DNA of 64,000 nt, from NCBI GenBank assembly GCA_964482395.1, contig CAYZXK010000207.1, positions 1 through 64,000 on the forward strand, in the 5' to 3' direction. The first letter of the stretch is position 1, and every line of letters begins with the position of its first letter. Below, piece after piece: positions 1 through 8,694 of this stretch. The position numbers were made by a program, and so were the translations under genes. The notes beneath the pieces are model-generated. The model was not told where the DNA came from, ran no database searches, and saw only the letters and a program-made list of their open reading frames with translations. Source of the stretch: CAYZXK01 sp964482395. GTDB taxonomy: Bacteria > Planctomycetota > Phycisphaerae > UBA1845 > Fen-1342.

Positions 1-41
1 GTACGCCCACAGCAGATAGGGACCGACCTGGCTCACGCCGG

Positions 42-97
<56 letters not shown>

Positions 98-362
98 CCT
101 TCAGCCCCAGGATGCGATGGGCCGACATCGAGGTGCCAAACGCCTCCGCCGCTATGGACGCTCGGGAGGCATCAGCCTGTTATCCCCGGAGTACCTTTTG
201 TCAGTTGAGCGATAACCCTTCCACACGGGATTACCGGATCACTAGGGCCTGCTTTCGCATCTGCTTGACCCTTATGTCTCACAGTTAAGCCGGCTTATGC
301 CCTTGCACTCCACGCACGATTGCCAACCGTGCTGAGCCGACCTTTGCACTCCTCCGTTACCT

Positions 363-395
<33 letters not shown>

Positions 396-694
396 CCTAG
401 CACGGTCCCCCGCCCGGCTTCACGGGACGGGGTTAGGTAACTAATAGCGCAAGGGTGGTATTTCAACGGTGGCTCCCCGACGGCCGGAACCGCCGGTTCA
501 ACGCCTCCCACCTATCCTACGCATGCGATACCAATTACCAATACCAGGCTGCAGTAAAGGTTCACGGGGTCTTTCCGTCTTGCTGCGGGTACGCGGTATC
601 TTCACCGCGACTTCAATTTCACCGAGTCGGTCCTTGAGACACTGCTCCAGTGATTACGCCGTTCATGCACGTCGGAACTTACCCGACAAGGAAC

Positions 695-732
<38 letters not shown>

Positions 733-1380
733 AATCGGGGCTTCGGTTGCCAGCTTCACCTTGCGGCTGACCGGCTTCCTTAACCTTCCGACACCGAGCA
801 GGCGTCAGTCTGTATACGTCCTCTGTACGAGTTAGCACAGACCTGTGTTTTTGATAAACAGTTCCCAGAGCCGTTTCTCTGCGCCCTTCTCCCGAAGGAG
901 CGAGGGCCCCCTTATCCCGAAGTTACGGGGTCAAATTGCCTAGTTCCTTAAGGACCGTTCTCTCGAGCGCCGTTAGGATACTCTCCTCGCCCACCTGTGT
1001 CAGTTTTGGTACGGATCCGCATTTTGTCCCCGAACGGTTTTTCTAGGTTGCCACGCCATGGGCTTCGGCAACGCAGTGGCCTCGCCCTTTCGGGCACCCT
1101 CACTTCTCGTCGTGGGCCCCACTTAGTGGCAACGTCCCCGTCGGTTCAACCGCATACGGAGCGCAGGACTATTAACCTGCTGTCCATCGTCTACGCCTTT
1201 CGGCCTTGACTAAGGTTCCGGCTAACCCTGGGCGGATTTACCTTCCCCAGGAAACCTTGGGCTTACGGCGAGCGGGATTCTCACCCGCTTTATCGTTACT
1301 CATACCGGCATTCTCACTACCACCGGCCGACACCACTCCTTACGGTATGGCTTGTATCTCCGGTGGTACGCTCCCCTACC

Positions 1381-1436
1381 GGGCCAGAAACTAGAAACTA
1401 GAGACTACAAACTAGAGACTCGAGACTCAAAGCACG
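1381..1436. repeat. heptamer repeat array, left end of the 23S IVS
   Basis: Tandem variants of a 7-nt unit (GAAACTA, GAAACTA, GAGACTA, CAAACTA, GAGACTC, GAGACTC) start exactly at the rRNA/IVS junction. The first 35 or so bases are an inverted copy of the right end at 1820-1855, with few mismatches. Confidence 0.85.
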
Positions 1437-1854
1437 TCACCGACGCACGTGGTCCGCCCGGGCGGACCACACACTGACCAGTCCGTTGAGCATTCGCCCC
1501 ACCTCGCAGTACCCATCATAAAATTCTGCGAACCGGGTCGGCTCGAGATATCGGAGGTCACGGGCATATTCCAGCCAGATCCGTGTTTCGTCGCACGACC
1601 CCAGCGCTGTCCGCAGGAATCGAACAACGTCCTTCGGCGATGCCTGCTTACCCATGCCTTCGCCGATGTTCGCGCAGATCGATTTCGTCGAGCGGCGCAA
1701 CTGGGACGCCAACTCGAACTGCTCGAACTGCGGAAAACCCAGCGTTGCACGGTGCATTCTCAACGAAAGGGCATACGCCTTGCGAAAAACGTCCAGCTTG
1801 TGGAACGGCATATGTCTCCTCCAGTTTCTAGTATCTAGTTTCTAGTTTCCAGCC
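1383..1854 (-). other. 23S rRNA intervening sequence (IVS) in helix 45
   Basis: The conserved rRNA on the 5' side (GCACCGAAGCUGCGG, revcomp of about 1855-1870) and on the 3' side (GGUAGGGGAGCG, revcomp of about 1368-1380) are neighbours in E. coli helix 45 but lie about 470 nt apart here. The insert contains an intact ORF and is bounded by long inverted repeats (1381-1417 and 1820-1855) that would extend helix 45 into a long stem. Helix 45 is a known IVS site in several bacteria, where RNase III excises the insert and leaves fragmented 23S. Excision here is inferred, not shown. Confidence 0.9.
1437..1811 (-). CDS. four-helix-bundle protein encoded in the 23S rRNA intervening sequence (S23/IVP family)
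   Basis: A 124-residue protein encoded on the same strand as the rRNA, inside the helix 45 insert. It shows the family pattern: N-terminal FHKLDVFRKAY, central SQLRRSTKSICANIGEG, then RFLRTALGSCDETRIWLEYA, with the RR, N-x-x-EG and GS-x-x-E positions kept. A strong ribosome-binding site (GGAGGAG) lies 4-6 nt before the ATG, so translation from pre-rRNA or from the excised fragment is plausible. Related proteins are encoded in the 23S inserts of Leptospira and Coxiella; their function is unknown. The frame is intact, which suggests it is maintained. Confidence 0.9.
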   Translation of the reverse strand: MPFHKLDVFRKAYALSLRMHRATLGFPQFEQFELASQLRRSTKSICANIGEGMGKQASPKDVVRFLRTALGSCDETRIWLEYARDLRYLEPTRFAEFYDGYCEVGRMLNGLVSVWSARADHVRR

Positions 1855-1855
1855 C
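1820..1855. repeat. heptamer repeat array, right end of the 23S IVS (inverted copy)
   Basis: Repeats of TAGTTTC/TAGTATC, the complement of the left-end heptamer. Together the two ends can pair into a long, nearly continuous stem, the type of structure expected for RNase III processing. The array lies just upstream of the ribosome-binding site of the IVS gene. Confidence 0.85.
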
Positions 1856-2820
1856 CCGCAGCTTCGGCACCACGCTTAGTCCCGATCATTATCGGTGCCC
1901 ATTTTCTCGACCAGTAAGCTATTACGCACTTTTTAAATGGTGGCTGCTTCTAAGCCAACATCCTGGCTGTCACGGAAAACGGACTTCCTTATGCACTCAG
2001 CGCAGTTTGGGGGCCTTAGCTGGCGGTGCGGGTTCTTTCCCTTTTGAGCATGAACATTAGCGCCCACACTCTCACTCCCGGGGTAGTCATCGCGGTATTC
2101 GGAGTTTGATTGAAGGAGGTACCCGGGTAGGGCCCTCGTTTCATTCAGTAGCTCTACCCCCGCGACGTAGTGGCCCGAGGCTGTCCCAAAAGACATTTCG
2201 GGGAGAACCAGATATCTCTGAGTTTGATTAGACTTTTACTCCTCCCCACAGCTCATGCCAGAACTTTTCAACGTTCACGGCTTCGGTCCTCCAGGACGTT
2301 TTACCGTCCCTTCAACCTGGCCATGGGTAGATCACTCAGGTTCGGGTCTGCCACATGCGACTGATTCGCCCTATTCAGACTCGCTTTCGCTACGGCTACG
2401 TGCCGGAAGCACTTAACCTGGCCGCATGCGGCAAGTCGCCGGTCCATTATGCAAAAGGTACGCGGTCAGCCGGTCCCGACAAGTCGGGACACTGGCCTCC
2501 CACCGCTTGTAGGTATATGGTTTCAGGTACTTTTCACTCCCCTAGAAGGGGTTCTTTTCACCTTTCAGTCGCCTTACTTCTCCACTATCGGTCGTGCAGG
2601 AGTACTTAGCCTTGCAGGGTGGGCCCCGCATCTTCAGTCAGAGTTCCACGGCATCCGACCTACTCGACCGTCGTCGCGCTCCTACCGCCTACAGGACTGT
2701 CACCTTCTGTGGTCGCCCTTTCCAGAGCGTTCGACTCAGATTGCGACGGCGTATGGCTCGAGGCCATGGGCTAGTCCGCTTTCGCTCGCCACTACTAACG
2801 GAGTCTCGGTTGATTTCCTT

Positions 2821-2857
<37 letters not shown>

Positions 2858-3047
2858 GCTCCAGACGGCCTATGCATTCAGCCGCCGGTGGCACCATCTG
2901 GTTGCCCAGTGGAGCCGGGTTGCCCCATTCGGAGATCTCCGGATCAAAGCCTCTTTGGCGGCTCCCCGGAGCTTATCGCAGCCTGGCGCGTCCTTCATCG
3001 CCTCTGCACGCCTAGGCATCCACCATACACCCTTAGTAGCTTGACCG

Positions 3048-3351
3048 CATTTATGACACGCTGCGGCCAAGCCGCACCTTCTCTCCATTTGAAGGAGATC
3101 ACTCAAGCCCAAGAGAGAACGGAGTCCCGGCCGCACCGCGATCCAATCTGCTCGCGGCCGGCCGCCGACTCGTTTGTCCGGCTAGGATACCTAAACACAC
3201 CCACCTATGAACTTGTCACAGATCGACAGTCGGCTCTCGGCCATAGGCTTTTCGCCGACCGGCCTCCGACTGGCTCCCGCGAGCCGCGGGCTTCCACGCA
3301 CCTCTGCGGTCCCCGGAAGCTCGAAGCCCGCCTTAGTGGCTGCCGTCCGAC
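3048..3351 (-). other. tRNA-Ala to 23S transcribed spacer
   Basis: About 300 nt between tRNA-Ala and the 5' end of 23S. No gene or further tRNA was recognised. It should be transcribed as precursor and may contain the pairing partner of the 23S ends. Confidence 0.7.
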
Positions 3352-3424
3352 TGGAGCCGACCGGGATCGAACCGGCAACCTCCGCGTTGCAAACGCGGCG
3401 CTCTCCCGACTGAGCTACGGCCCC
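3352..3424 (-). tRNA. tRNA-Ala (anticodon TGC)
   Basis: The reverse strand folds into a 73-nt cloverleaf. The acceptor GGGGCCG pairs with CGGCTCC and includes the G3:U70 alanine identity pair. The anticodon loop is TTTGCAA and the T-loop is GGTTCGATCCC. CCA is not encoded. It lies between tRNA-Ile and 23S, the usual place in an rRNA spacer. Confidence 0.97.
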
Positions 3425-3426
3425 GT

Positions 3427-3525
3427 CTAGAAGCTAGAAACTAGGCACTGGCAACTAGAGACGACCCTTGTAAGCCAACCCCGACCCGCCTCTCGCTTCC
3501 AGCTAGTCTCCAGTTTCTAGCTAGG
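3427..3525. repeat. heptamer-repeat element with inverted ends between tRNA-Ala and tRNA-Ile
   Basis: The left part (3427-3463) contains CTAGAAGCTAGAAACTAG and AACTAGAGAC. The right part (3496-3525) contains CAGCTAGTCTCCAGTTTCTA. The halves are imperfect inverted repeats of the same ACTAGAA-type heptamer that bounds the 23S IVS, around a core of about 30 nt with no gene. It looks like a miniature, protein-less relative of the IVS. This is the only other place in the window where I saw the repeat. Confidence 0.7.
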
Positions 3526-3552
3526 CCACGCCTAGTCACATCGCCCGGCGCC

Positions 3553-3639
3553 TCAGGTCCCGCCGCCGCGGATCAGCCGCCAGACGCAGAAACCCAATAT
3601 AGCCGCGACGGCTGCGTATAGCAACACCGCAGGGTCCAT
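3553..3639 (-). CDS. possible 28-residue single-pass membrane microprotein in the tRNA spacer
   Basis: On the rRNA strand, GGGAG lies 5 nt before an ATG that opens 28 codons ending in TGA. The protein starts MDPAVLLYAAVAAILGFCVW, a hydrophobic span long enough to cross a membrane, followed by RLIR and a Gly-rich tail. Small size makes chance likely, but the ribosome-binding site, the transmembrane segment and the positive-charge boundary occur together. It would be translated from the rRNA precursor. No family is recognised. Confidence 0.4.
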   Translation of the reverse strand: MDPAVLLYAAVAAILGFCVWRLIRGGGT

Positions 3640-3677
3640 CTTTTCTCCCACGGCTCGCCGGTCCGTCGACTGCTCAC

Positions 3678-3751
3678 TGGGCCCGACAAGATTCGAACTT
3701 GTGACCTCGTCCTTATCAGGGACGCGCTCTAACCAACTGAGCTACGAGCCC
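3678..3751 (-). tRNA. tRNA-Ile (anticodon GAT)
   Basis: A 74-nt cloverleaf on the reverse strand: acceptor GGGCTCG/CGGGCCC, D-arm AGCTCAGTTGGTTAGAGC, anticodon loop CTGATAA, T-loop AGTTCGAATCT. CCA is not encoded. It is the first structural RNA after the promoter. In standard rRNA operons 16S would lie directly upstream; here there is none. Confidence 0.97.
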
Positions 3752-3878
3752 TTGACACCGAGGCCCGCCGCCGGTCCCGGCGGCCGGTCGCACAGGCCCA
3801 GCATGCACGGTATCCCCGGCACGCCGGCCGCCCTGCCGGGCAGTCGCAGACCTCGCCCGCAAGCGGGGCCAGCACTGT

Positions 3879-3906
3879 ACTTTATCGTACCGGCGGCGCT
3901 TGTCAA
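3879..3906 (-). promoter_or_regulatory. sigma70-type promoter of the tRNA-Ile/tRNA-Ala/23S unit
   Basis: The reverse strand has a perfect TTGACA (-35; 3901-3906), a 16-nt spacer and TAAAGT (-10; 3879-3884), about 125 nt before tRNA-Ile. It lies between the stop of the MauE/DoxX-type gene and the tRNA, which fits an rRNA unit transcribed independently of any 16S gene. Confidence 0.65.
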
Positions 3907-3995
3907 CCCATAAGGCTCGGGAAATCCGACACGTCCATAGGGTGGCCCACCTATTACCGAAAGCGCCTTAAGTGCTGGTCTCCCAGCGGCTTGCA

Positions 3996-4523
3996 TCAAA
4001 GCGCTTGCTTGCCGCCGTCAGGCCGCGCGGTTCCGAGCCCCGACCGATTCCCCCCGCCGCCAGCAATGGCAGCCAGGCCAATGGCGAGGCACAGCAGCAC
4101 CCCGTTCCGTACGACCGCCACCGCGACGGACGACCCGTCCCAACTTCCCAGGCAGCCACACTCCCTGGACCACCCTACCGACAGCCCCACCTGCACCAGA
4201 GCAAGTATGAAGACGGTCAGCACGGCGACCACCGCCATCGCGGCCCACCGCGGGCGCCTGCCACTGACCACCCAGGCCGCCAATAGCAGCTCGGCCCACG
4301 GCAAGGCGGCGGCCGCTGCGGGACGCGCCTGGGGCGGGAACCACCCCAACCAGTTCAGTACCCGGGTCACGTGTGCGGGACCACCGGCCAGTTTCAGCAG
4401 TGCGCCAACTACCAGTGTAGCGCCAAGAGCCCCCTGCACGCCGAGCGTCAACCAGAATCGCTTCGATGCCGGCCGCGTCTCTGGTCCAGGTCGTGAAGGT
4501 TGAGTGGCGAAGTCTGCACGCAC
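3996..4523 (-). CDS. MauE/DoxX-family membrane protein
   Basis: A 175-residue protein with about four hydrophobic segments. After a charged N-terminus comes a segment with GALLKLAG, then PWAELLLAAWVV, a long hydrophobic span with VLTVFILALVQVGLSVG, and a last span near the C-terminus. The loop motif RECGCLG, with paired cysteines, is typical of MauE/DoxX-like proteins. MauE is needed for maturation of the disulfide-rich methylamine dehydrogenase subunit and is thought to act in periplasmic thiol chemistry. The GTG start is 2 nt past the upstream stop, so the two are probably coupled. It is last in a run of exported-protein genes that includes two cysteine-rich proteins. Confidence 0.75.
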   Translation of the reverse strand: MRADFATQPSRPGPETRPASKRFWLTLGVQGALGATLVVGALLKLAGGPAHVTRVLNWLGWFPPQARPAAAAALPWAELLLAAWVVSGRRPRWAAMAVVAVLTVFILALVQVGLSVGWSRECGCLGSWDGSSVAVAVVRNGVLLCLAIGLAAIAGGGGNRSGLGTARPDGGKQAL

Positions 4524-4525
4524 CG

Positions 4526-5644
4526 TCAGGGTTCGCGCGCGGGCGCCAGAGCGGCGCGGGCTCTCAGGGCTAGGACGGCGAGGACCGCCAGCACGCCCGT
4601 CGCCCCCAGCGCGATCGTTGGGCCGGAGATTTCTTCGAGCGTGAAGCTGTTGATGGGCACTTCCTCAAAGTCGCCCCGAGCATTGACGCGGTAGGCCTTG
4701 ACCGTCCGTTTTCCATCCACCTCGGGACGGTTGTCTGCGACCACCATTCCGGGCTTGAAGTGGAACCGCAGCGCTTCCGGCTCCACTGGTCCGACTCTGA
4801 TCGATTCAACCCACAATTCGGCGCGGCGTACCGGCCTAGCAGAACCGGGCGTGGTCACTGTCTGGAGGGCGTAGGTTGGAACGACCCTTCCGTCCGTGGC
4901 ACGTTCGTACTCTATGTTGGTGAGCGTCCCCCACTGAGGACAGGCCCAGGCCACGACGGCGTAGTCGGAGTCTGGGTCCAGCACGCAACCGACCGTGGTA
5001 GTTTGGTCGCCTCCCTCAGCGAGTTCGATGCGAACGCCGATGCAGCCGTCGTCACGGCGCCAAGCAGCCAGCCCCCAGCTCTCGTCGGCGGCCAGTTCAG
5101 CGAAGGTCCGCCGGAAAGCCGGCAGCAGCCAATCCGCGGGCGTGGGGCAGGATATCGGCCCGGAGTGCAGTATCGCGATCTGCCCGGTGCGCGTCACCTG
5201 GTGGACCTGAAATTGCCCGTCGTCGACGACGATAGCGTCCTCATACTCAAACCTCTTCAGCTCCTCCGGCAGGTCGAAGACTATCTCGACCCGCTCGGCT
5301 ACGCCGTCGCGCCACCAGCTCATGACACCACTTGCGACGCCCTCGGTGTACTCGTAGATGCGGTCTCTCTGAACATGCAGCTCCGGCACCGTCGCCGGAA
5401 GCTGTTCCAGGTCGAGCTCGTACCTCACGTGAAAGGCGCCACAAACCTGCCGCAATGTCTGCTGGGTCTCCGCCGCCTCATCCATGATCTGATCGATTTG
5501 CTGTCGCGTTAGGAGAGCCTCTGGGGCCCCTTCGCTCACCACCCGCTGCCAACTCGGCTGCTGGGCTACCGCCAACGCGGCCGCCAGCAGACCACTACAG
5601 GGCCCGGCAAGTTTCCAGAAGTAATTGTGTCTCTGCTCATTCAC
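4526..5644 (-). CDS. exported protein with C-terminal membrane anchor, function unknown
   Basis: A 372-residue protein. Residues 1-28 form a signal peptide ending AVAQQ. The middle is soluble, with alternating beta-type sequence such as VERVEIVFDLPEEL and DGQFQVHQVTRTGQIAILHSG, which resembles LolA-like or other antiparallel-sheet periplasmic proteins only in general character. A hydrophobic segment near the C-terminus (SGPTIALGATGVLAVLAVL) followed by RARAA looks like a membrane anchor or sorting-type tail. It lies directly upstream of the MauE/DoxX-like gene. No family is recognised. Confidence 0.7.
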   Translation of the reverse strand: MNEQRHNYFWKLAGPCSGLLAAALAVAQQPSWQRVVSEGAPEALLTRQQIDQIMDEAAETQQTLRQVCGAFHVRYELDLEQLPATVPELHVQRDRIYEYTEGVASGVMSWWRDGVAERVEIVFDLPEELKRFEYEDAIVVDDGQFQVHQVTRTGQIAILHSGPISCPTPADWLLPAFRRTFAELAADESWGLAAWRRDDGCIGVRIELAEGGDQTTTVGCVLDPDSDYAVVAWACPQWGTLTNIEYERATDGRVVPTYALQTVTTPGSARPVRRAELWVESIRVGPVEPEALRFHFKPGMVVADNRPEVDGKRTVKAYRVNARGDFEEVPINSFTLEEISGPTIALGATGVLAVLAVLALRARAALAPAREP

Positions 5645-5718
5645 GGCTGGCCTCCGCGCCTTTGCTTTCCTTCGGCTCTATCCAGCTTGCTGGGCGGGTT
5701 AACCGTCAACAGGTCAAC

Positions 5719-6123
5719 CTAGCCCGGCTGCGCGCCCGAGTAGCATCCCAACACGTAACGCGTGTAGTTGTTGCACCACTGGTAGCACCCGGAGTAGTAA
5801 TAATATCGGTCCTGCTGACAAACAACCTCTTGCTGGTTGCAGACGTCGTTTGGATCGTCGCTTGATTGGCACAAGTTATACGTGTAGATGATGCCTTCCT
5901 TACTCTTCGACTGGCCTCCCGCGGCGCACGGAAACCCGGTCCAACTACAGCAGTTGTAGCTACCAGGGTCGCACCCGGCGTGAATCTGTGACCCGCACTT
6001 CGTCCACAGCGGCCGTCCCCAAGCGCCAACGACCCCCAGCGCCGCCATCAGGAACACCGCCAACGCCACGGCCCAGTCAGTCCTCGCTCGCCGTATCGCT
6101 CTCACCTGTGTCTCCCATGACAT
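5719..6123 (-). CDS. small cysteine-rich exported protein (11 Cys), function unknown
   Basis: A 134-residue protein if started at the ATG with GAGGGG 7 nt upstream; an in-frame start 30 codons earlier lacks export logic. Residues 15-37 are a hydrophobic signal or anchor. The remaining 95 or so residues hold 11 cysteines, including a CC pair and a Y-W-C-rich tail (YYYYSGCYQWCNNYTRY). Such density implies disulfide cross-linking outside the cytoplasm. Similar proteins cannot be named. A second Cys-rich exported protein (7754-8074) and a MauE-type thiol-related membrane protein are encoded nearby on the same strand. Confidence 0.65.
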   Translation of the reverse strand: MSWETQVRAIRRARTDWAVALAVFLMAALGVVGAWGRPLWTKCGSQIHAGCDPGSYNCCSWTGFPCAAGGQSKSKEGIIYTYNLCQSSDDPNDVCNQQEVVCQQDRYYYYSGCYQWCNNYTRYVLGCYSGAQPG

Positions 6124-6201
6124 GAACAGCCCCTCGGCCCGGTCATCTCGACAACGGTCCGCGTAGTAGATGCAGACTCTTCGGCCCACATCCACAATAG
6201 A

Positions 6202-6230
6202 AGTATCACCCACAATTCCCCGAAAGGCAA
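6202..6230 (-). promoter_or_regulatory. possible promoter of the cysteine-rich gene
   Basis: Reverse strand TTGCCT (6225-6230), 17-nt spacer, GATACT (6202-6207), about 80 nt before the start at 6123. Each hexamer matches consensus at 4 of 6 positions. Confidence 0.3.
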
Positions 6231-6343
6231 GTCAAAAAAAACGATAATCCTTTCCGTCACATGGAGTTACGCGTTGCGCGCTCCGGGTTTGCCGGCGTGC
6301 ATGCGGCTAGACTTCCCGCCCGTGCGCGGTCTCGAAAGGCGCA

Positions 6344-6360
6344 GCCGGGGGTCCCCCGGC
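6344..6360 (-). terminator. strong GC palindrome downstream of the alpha-helical exported protein
   Basis: A perfect 8+1+8 palindrome (GCCGGGGG/CCCCCGGC) 22 nt after the stop of the gene ending at 6382. There is no adjacent T tract; a run of eight T on the minus strand occurs about 110 nt further on (6234-6241). It may slow or stop transcription, or stabilise the 3' end. Confidence 0.35.
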
Positions 6361-6381
6361 GACGTGGCCGCCGGGCCAGGA

Positions 6382-7638
6382 CTAGCCTACCCTGGCAGCC
6401 GGCGGTCGCAGGGTCGGGCGGGTTTCCGCCGAACCGACCATCCCCCGTAGCCGGTCCATCGCTTCCTGCTTGGCTTTAGGCAGGTCCCTCCGATCGAGCT
6501 GACTGGACACATACCGCCTCAAACGCTGCGAGATACGCTCCGGCCCGAGCGCGCTGACCGCCGCCGACCACTGCCGCCAGTGCCGAGCACTCCTGACCTG
6601 GTCCTTCACCGCCAACCTCAGGAGCTGATTGTCAATGTAAAACGTCACCCGGGGGGCGATCTCCGGCCGGCGTGTCAGCAAGCAGCGGTAGACAATCAGG
6701 AGCCGGCTGAGGGCATCTTCTTCAAGTTCGGCGACCTGGAAGTCATGCAGCGCCGCCTCGGTCGCCTGGCGCAATCGCTTTTCGAGCTCGGCCGGATTCG
6801 CAACCGGAGCCGTCAACAGGTCCGCCAGAGACTCCACCGCCTGCCGGTAACTCTCCGGGCGCTCCACGCCGGCCAGCGCCTCACGCGTTTCCAGCTCATG
6901 CAAACGAAGCTCGAACAATGGGCCCCAGTGCTCCCGGCAGCAGCGCTTGACGGGCTTCAGCTCGTACTCGCGGCCGACGGCGTAGGCCCATTCCAGGGCG
7001 TCGGTCAAGAGTTCCTCGACCACCGCCTGCGCCGCGGCATCATCCGGCGCCAAGCGATCCAGCGCCCGCGCCGACTCCGCCTGTTGGGCAGGTGAGCACC
7101 GGCCTCCGCCTGCGGCGATATATTCCAGGAAGCCGTCCACGAGCTTTCGCCGGACCGAACCCGGCAACTGCTCCTCCGGCCAGGCCGCCAACTCCAACAG
7201 AATGTCATTCACGAAATCAGGCCCCGCGCTGTTAAGGACGGGATGGCCGGCATCATGGTACAACTCACCAACCAGTTGGTCGGCGACCACTTCGTCGTAA
7301 ACGAGATCCGGAGCCAAGTACCGTTCGCGAAGCCAATCCAGCCAATGCTGAAGCGCGTCGAACTCCGCCGCGTATTCGGGCTCTGCTTCTTTGAAGTGCG
7401 CCGGCTCCCGATCACGCTCCGCTTCCAGCGCGTCCCACTCCGTGCGAGTTCGGGGCCACACGTCCATGGCTGGAATCCGACGTTCCTGAGCCATGACACT
7501 TGACGTTCCCGCCAAACAAGCGATCACAGCTCCCGCCAACAGGCAGCAAAAGAGCGCGCCGGCCCCGGGCGGGTTGGACGCGCGCGCCCGATGGTCTATG
7601 GCGTCGATTGGCGAGGCAGCAAAAATTGGAGGGACCAT
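6382..7638 (-). CDS. exported alpha-helical protein, function unknown
   Basis: A 418-residue protein from the ATG preceded by GAGGAGAA at 7 nt. The longer upstream reading has no such site and no signal. A signal peptide (hydrophobic GALFCCLLAGAVIACLAG, residues about 27-44) is followed by a Glu/Arg/Leu-rich helical protein without recognisable catalytic motifs; leucine-rich amphipathic stretches suggest HEAT/TPR-like helices. A C-terminal LRGMVGSAE segment recurs in degenerate form at 8499-8528. It lies between the two Cys-rich protein genes. No family is recognised. Confidence 0.65.
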   Translation of the reverse strand: MVPPIFAASPIDAIDHRARASNPPGAGALFCCLLAGAVIACLAGTSSVMAQERRIPAMDVWPRTRTEWDALEAERDREPAHFKEAEPEYAAEFDALQHWLDWLRERYLAPDLVYDEVVADQLVGELYHDAGHPVLNSAGPDFVNDILLELAAWPEEQLPGSVRRKLVDGFLEYIAAGGGRCSPAQQAESARALDRLAPDDAAAQAVVEELLTDALEWAYAVGREYELKPVKRCCREHWGPLFELRLHELETREALAGVERPESYRQAVESLADLLTAPVANPAELEKRLRQATEAALHDFQVAELEEDALSRLLIVYRCLLTRRPEIAPRVTFYIDNQLLRLAVKDQVRSARHWRQWSAAVSALGPERISQRLRRYVSSQLDRRDLPKAKQEAMDRLRGMVGSAETRPTLRPPAARVG

Positions 7639-7753
7639 TCGCGTTCTCCTCAAACCCTCCGGCCCGGCGCGCCCTGGCCTGTTTCGGCCCCGACCAGGCC
7701 TCCAGCACCCTTCGCAAAGCGACCAACTGCCCAGCAGACCCACTCCTCGACGT

Positions 7754-8074
7754 TCAGGGCTCCGCCGCAGCGTTGGGATCCCACACGTCGGCGCACGCAT
7801 CGCGGCAGGCCTTATATGCGGCTGAACTCCTCAGGAACGCGGTACAACACTTCTTGCAGGATGTCCAGTCGTCGCACTTATTGGCACAAGCGTTGACGCA
7901 TGCCCCCGGGAAGTCGCACGACTTGTCCAATAAGTCATTGGCGTCGCAGAGCGTTGGCCCACCGAGGTGATGCGCCCCACCTGCGCGCTCCGCTCCCACC
8001 GTCAGGAGCAACACAGCCCCGACCAACAGTCCTGCCGTGCAGACCCACCACAAACAATCGCGCACCTTACTCAT
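7754..8074 (-). CDS. small cysteine-rich exported protein (10 Cys), function unknown
   Basis: A 106-residue protein. The N-terminal hydrophobic segment (residues 9-27) is an export signal. The mature part has ten cysteines, several spaced as C-x3-C (CVNAC, CANKC, CRDAC) with a KKCC pair, a spacing typical of disulfide-linked helical hairpins. It precedes the alpha-helical exported gene by 115 nt on the same strand. The ribosome-binding site is weak (GAGGG about 13 nt upstream). It is not alignable by eye with the 11-Cys protein at 5719-6123, but genomic setting and export signal are shared. Confidence 0.6.
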   Translation of the reverse strand: MSKVRDCLWWVCTAGLLVGAVLLLTVGAERAGGAHHLGGPTLCDANDLLDKSCDFPGACVNACANKCDDWTSCKKCCTAFLRSSAAYKACRDACADVWDPNAAAEP

Positions 8075-8694
8075 CGCTGTACACGCCCTCTGCGAAACTC
8101 GTTTGGCCCTTGCACGCCGATCGACCCTCGCACCGGCGTTTACGTGCGCACGTGTAGCTTACCGCCCCCCCTGTCAAGTGGCGGAACCCAAAAAACCCTA
8201 ACATGCTGGCGCCTATGGACTTACGCTCGCCTGCGCGCTGTACCCCCGCAGGGTCAGACGCGCCTGAATGCCTTGGGCGTGCCTTGGTGCCCATGGTTCG
8301 TGCCTATGAGGGCTCCCCTGGCGAAGCATGTTCGCTCACGGCGGCGGACGTGGCACCTGGGCTCAGGCCTGCGCGAGGCGTCGGCTACTAGAACGATGCA
8401 CCGAACGCGAAGTTGAAAATCTGCTTGTCGTCGCGGTCGGCGGACGCGATCGGGCCTCGTCAAGGACCCCGGCGACGAGGTAAACCCTCGCCAGCGCAGG
8501 ATTCCGCCGAGCCGACCAGCCCCCGCAGCGCGCTCCAGCGCGCGGCTACCCCGGATTGCCAAGAAAACATCCCAATGGCAAACCCGACCGGCGCTCCTCA
8601 AGAGCCGAGTGCCCTCGCCGCATGCCGCGCCGGCCCCTCTCCAATCCCGTTTCGCAGCCCGCTCCCACGGAGCAGCCGGCGTCGTCGGTCGCAA
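8075..8694. other. 620-nt stretch without a convincing gene
   Basis: Only short frames of arginine/proline-rich composition are open. On the minus strand at 8499-8528 a short frame reads LRGLVGSAES, close to the C-terminal LRGMVGSAET of the protein ending at 6382, so a decayed partial copy may lie here. Nothing else was recognised. Confidence 0.5.

Noticed and set aside
1381..1436. Heptamer array as CRISPR or slippage microsatellite
   Set aside because: Units are 7 nt with no spacers, and the inverted copy at the other IVS end shows a structural role.
8254..8694. Minus-strand frame of 146 codons
   Set aside because: Arginine-rich, no ribosome-binding site or signal, typical of chance open frames in GC-rich DNA.
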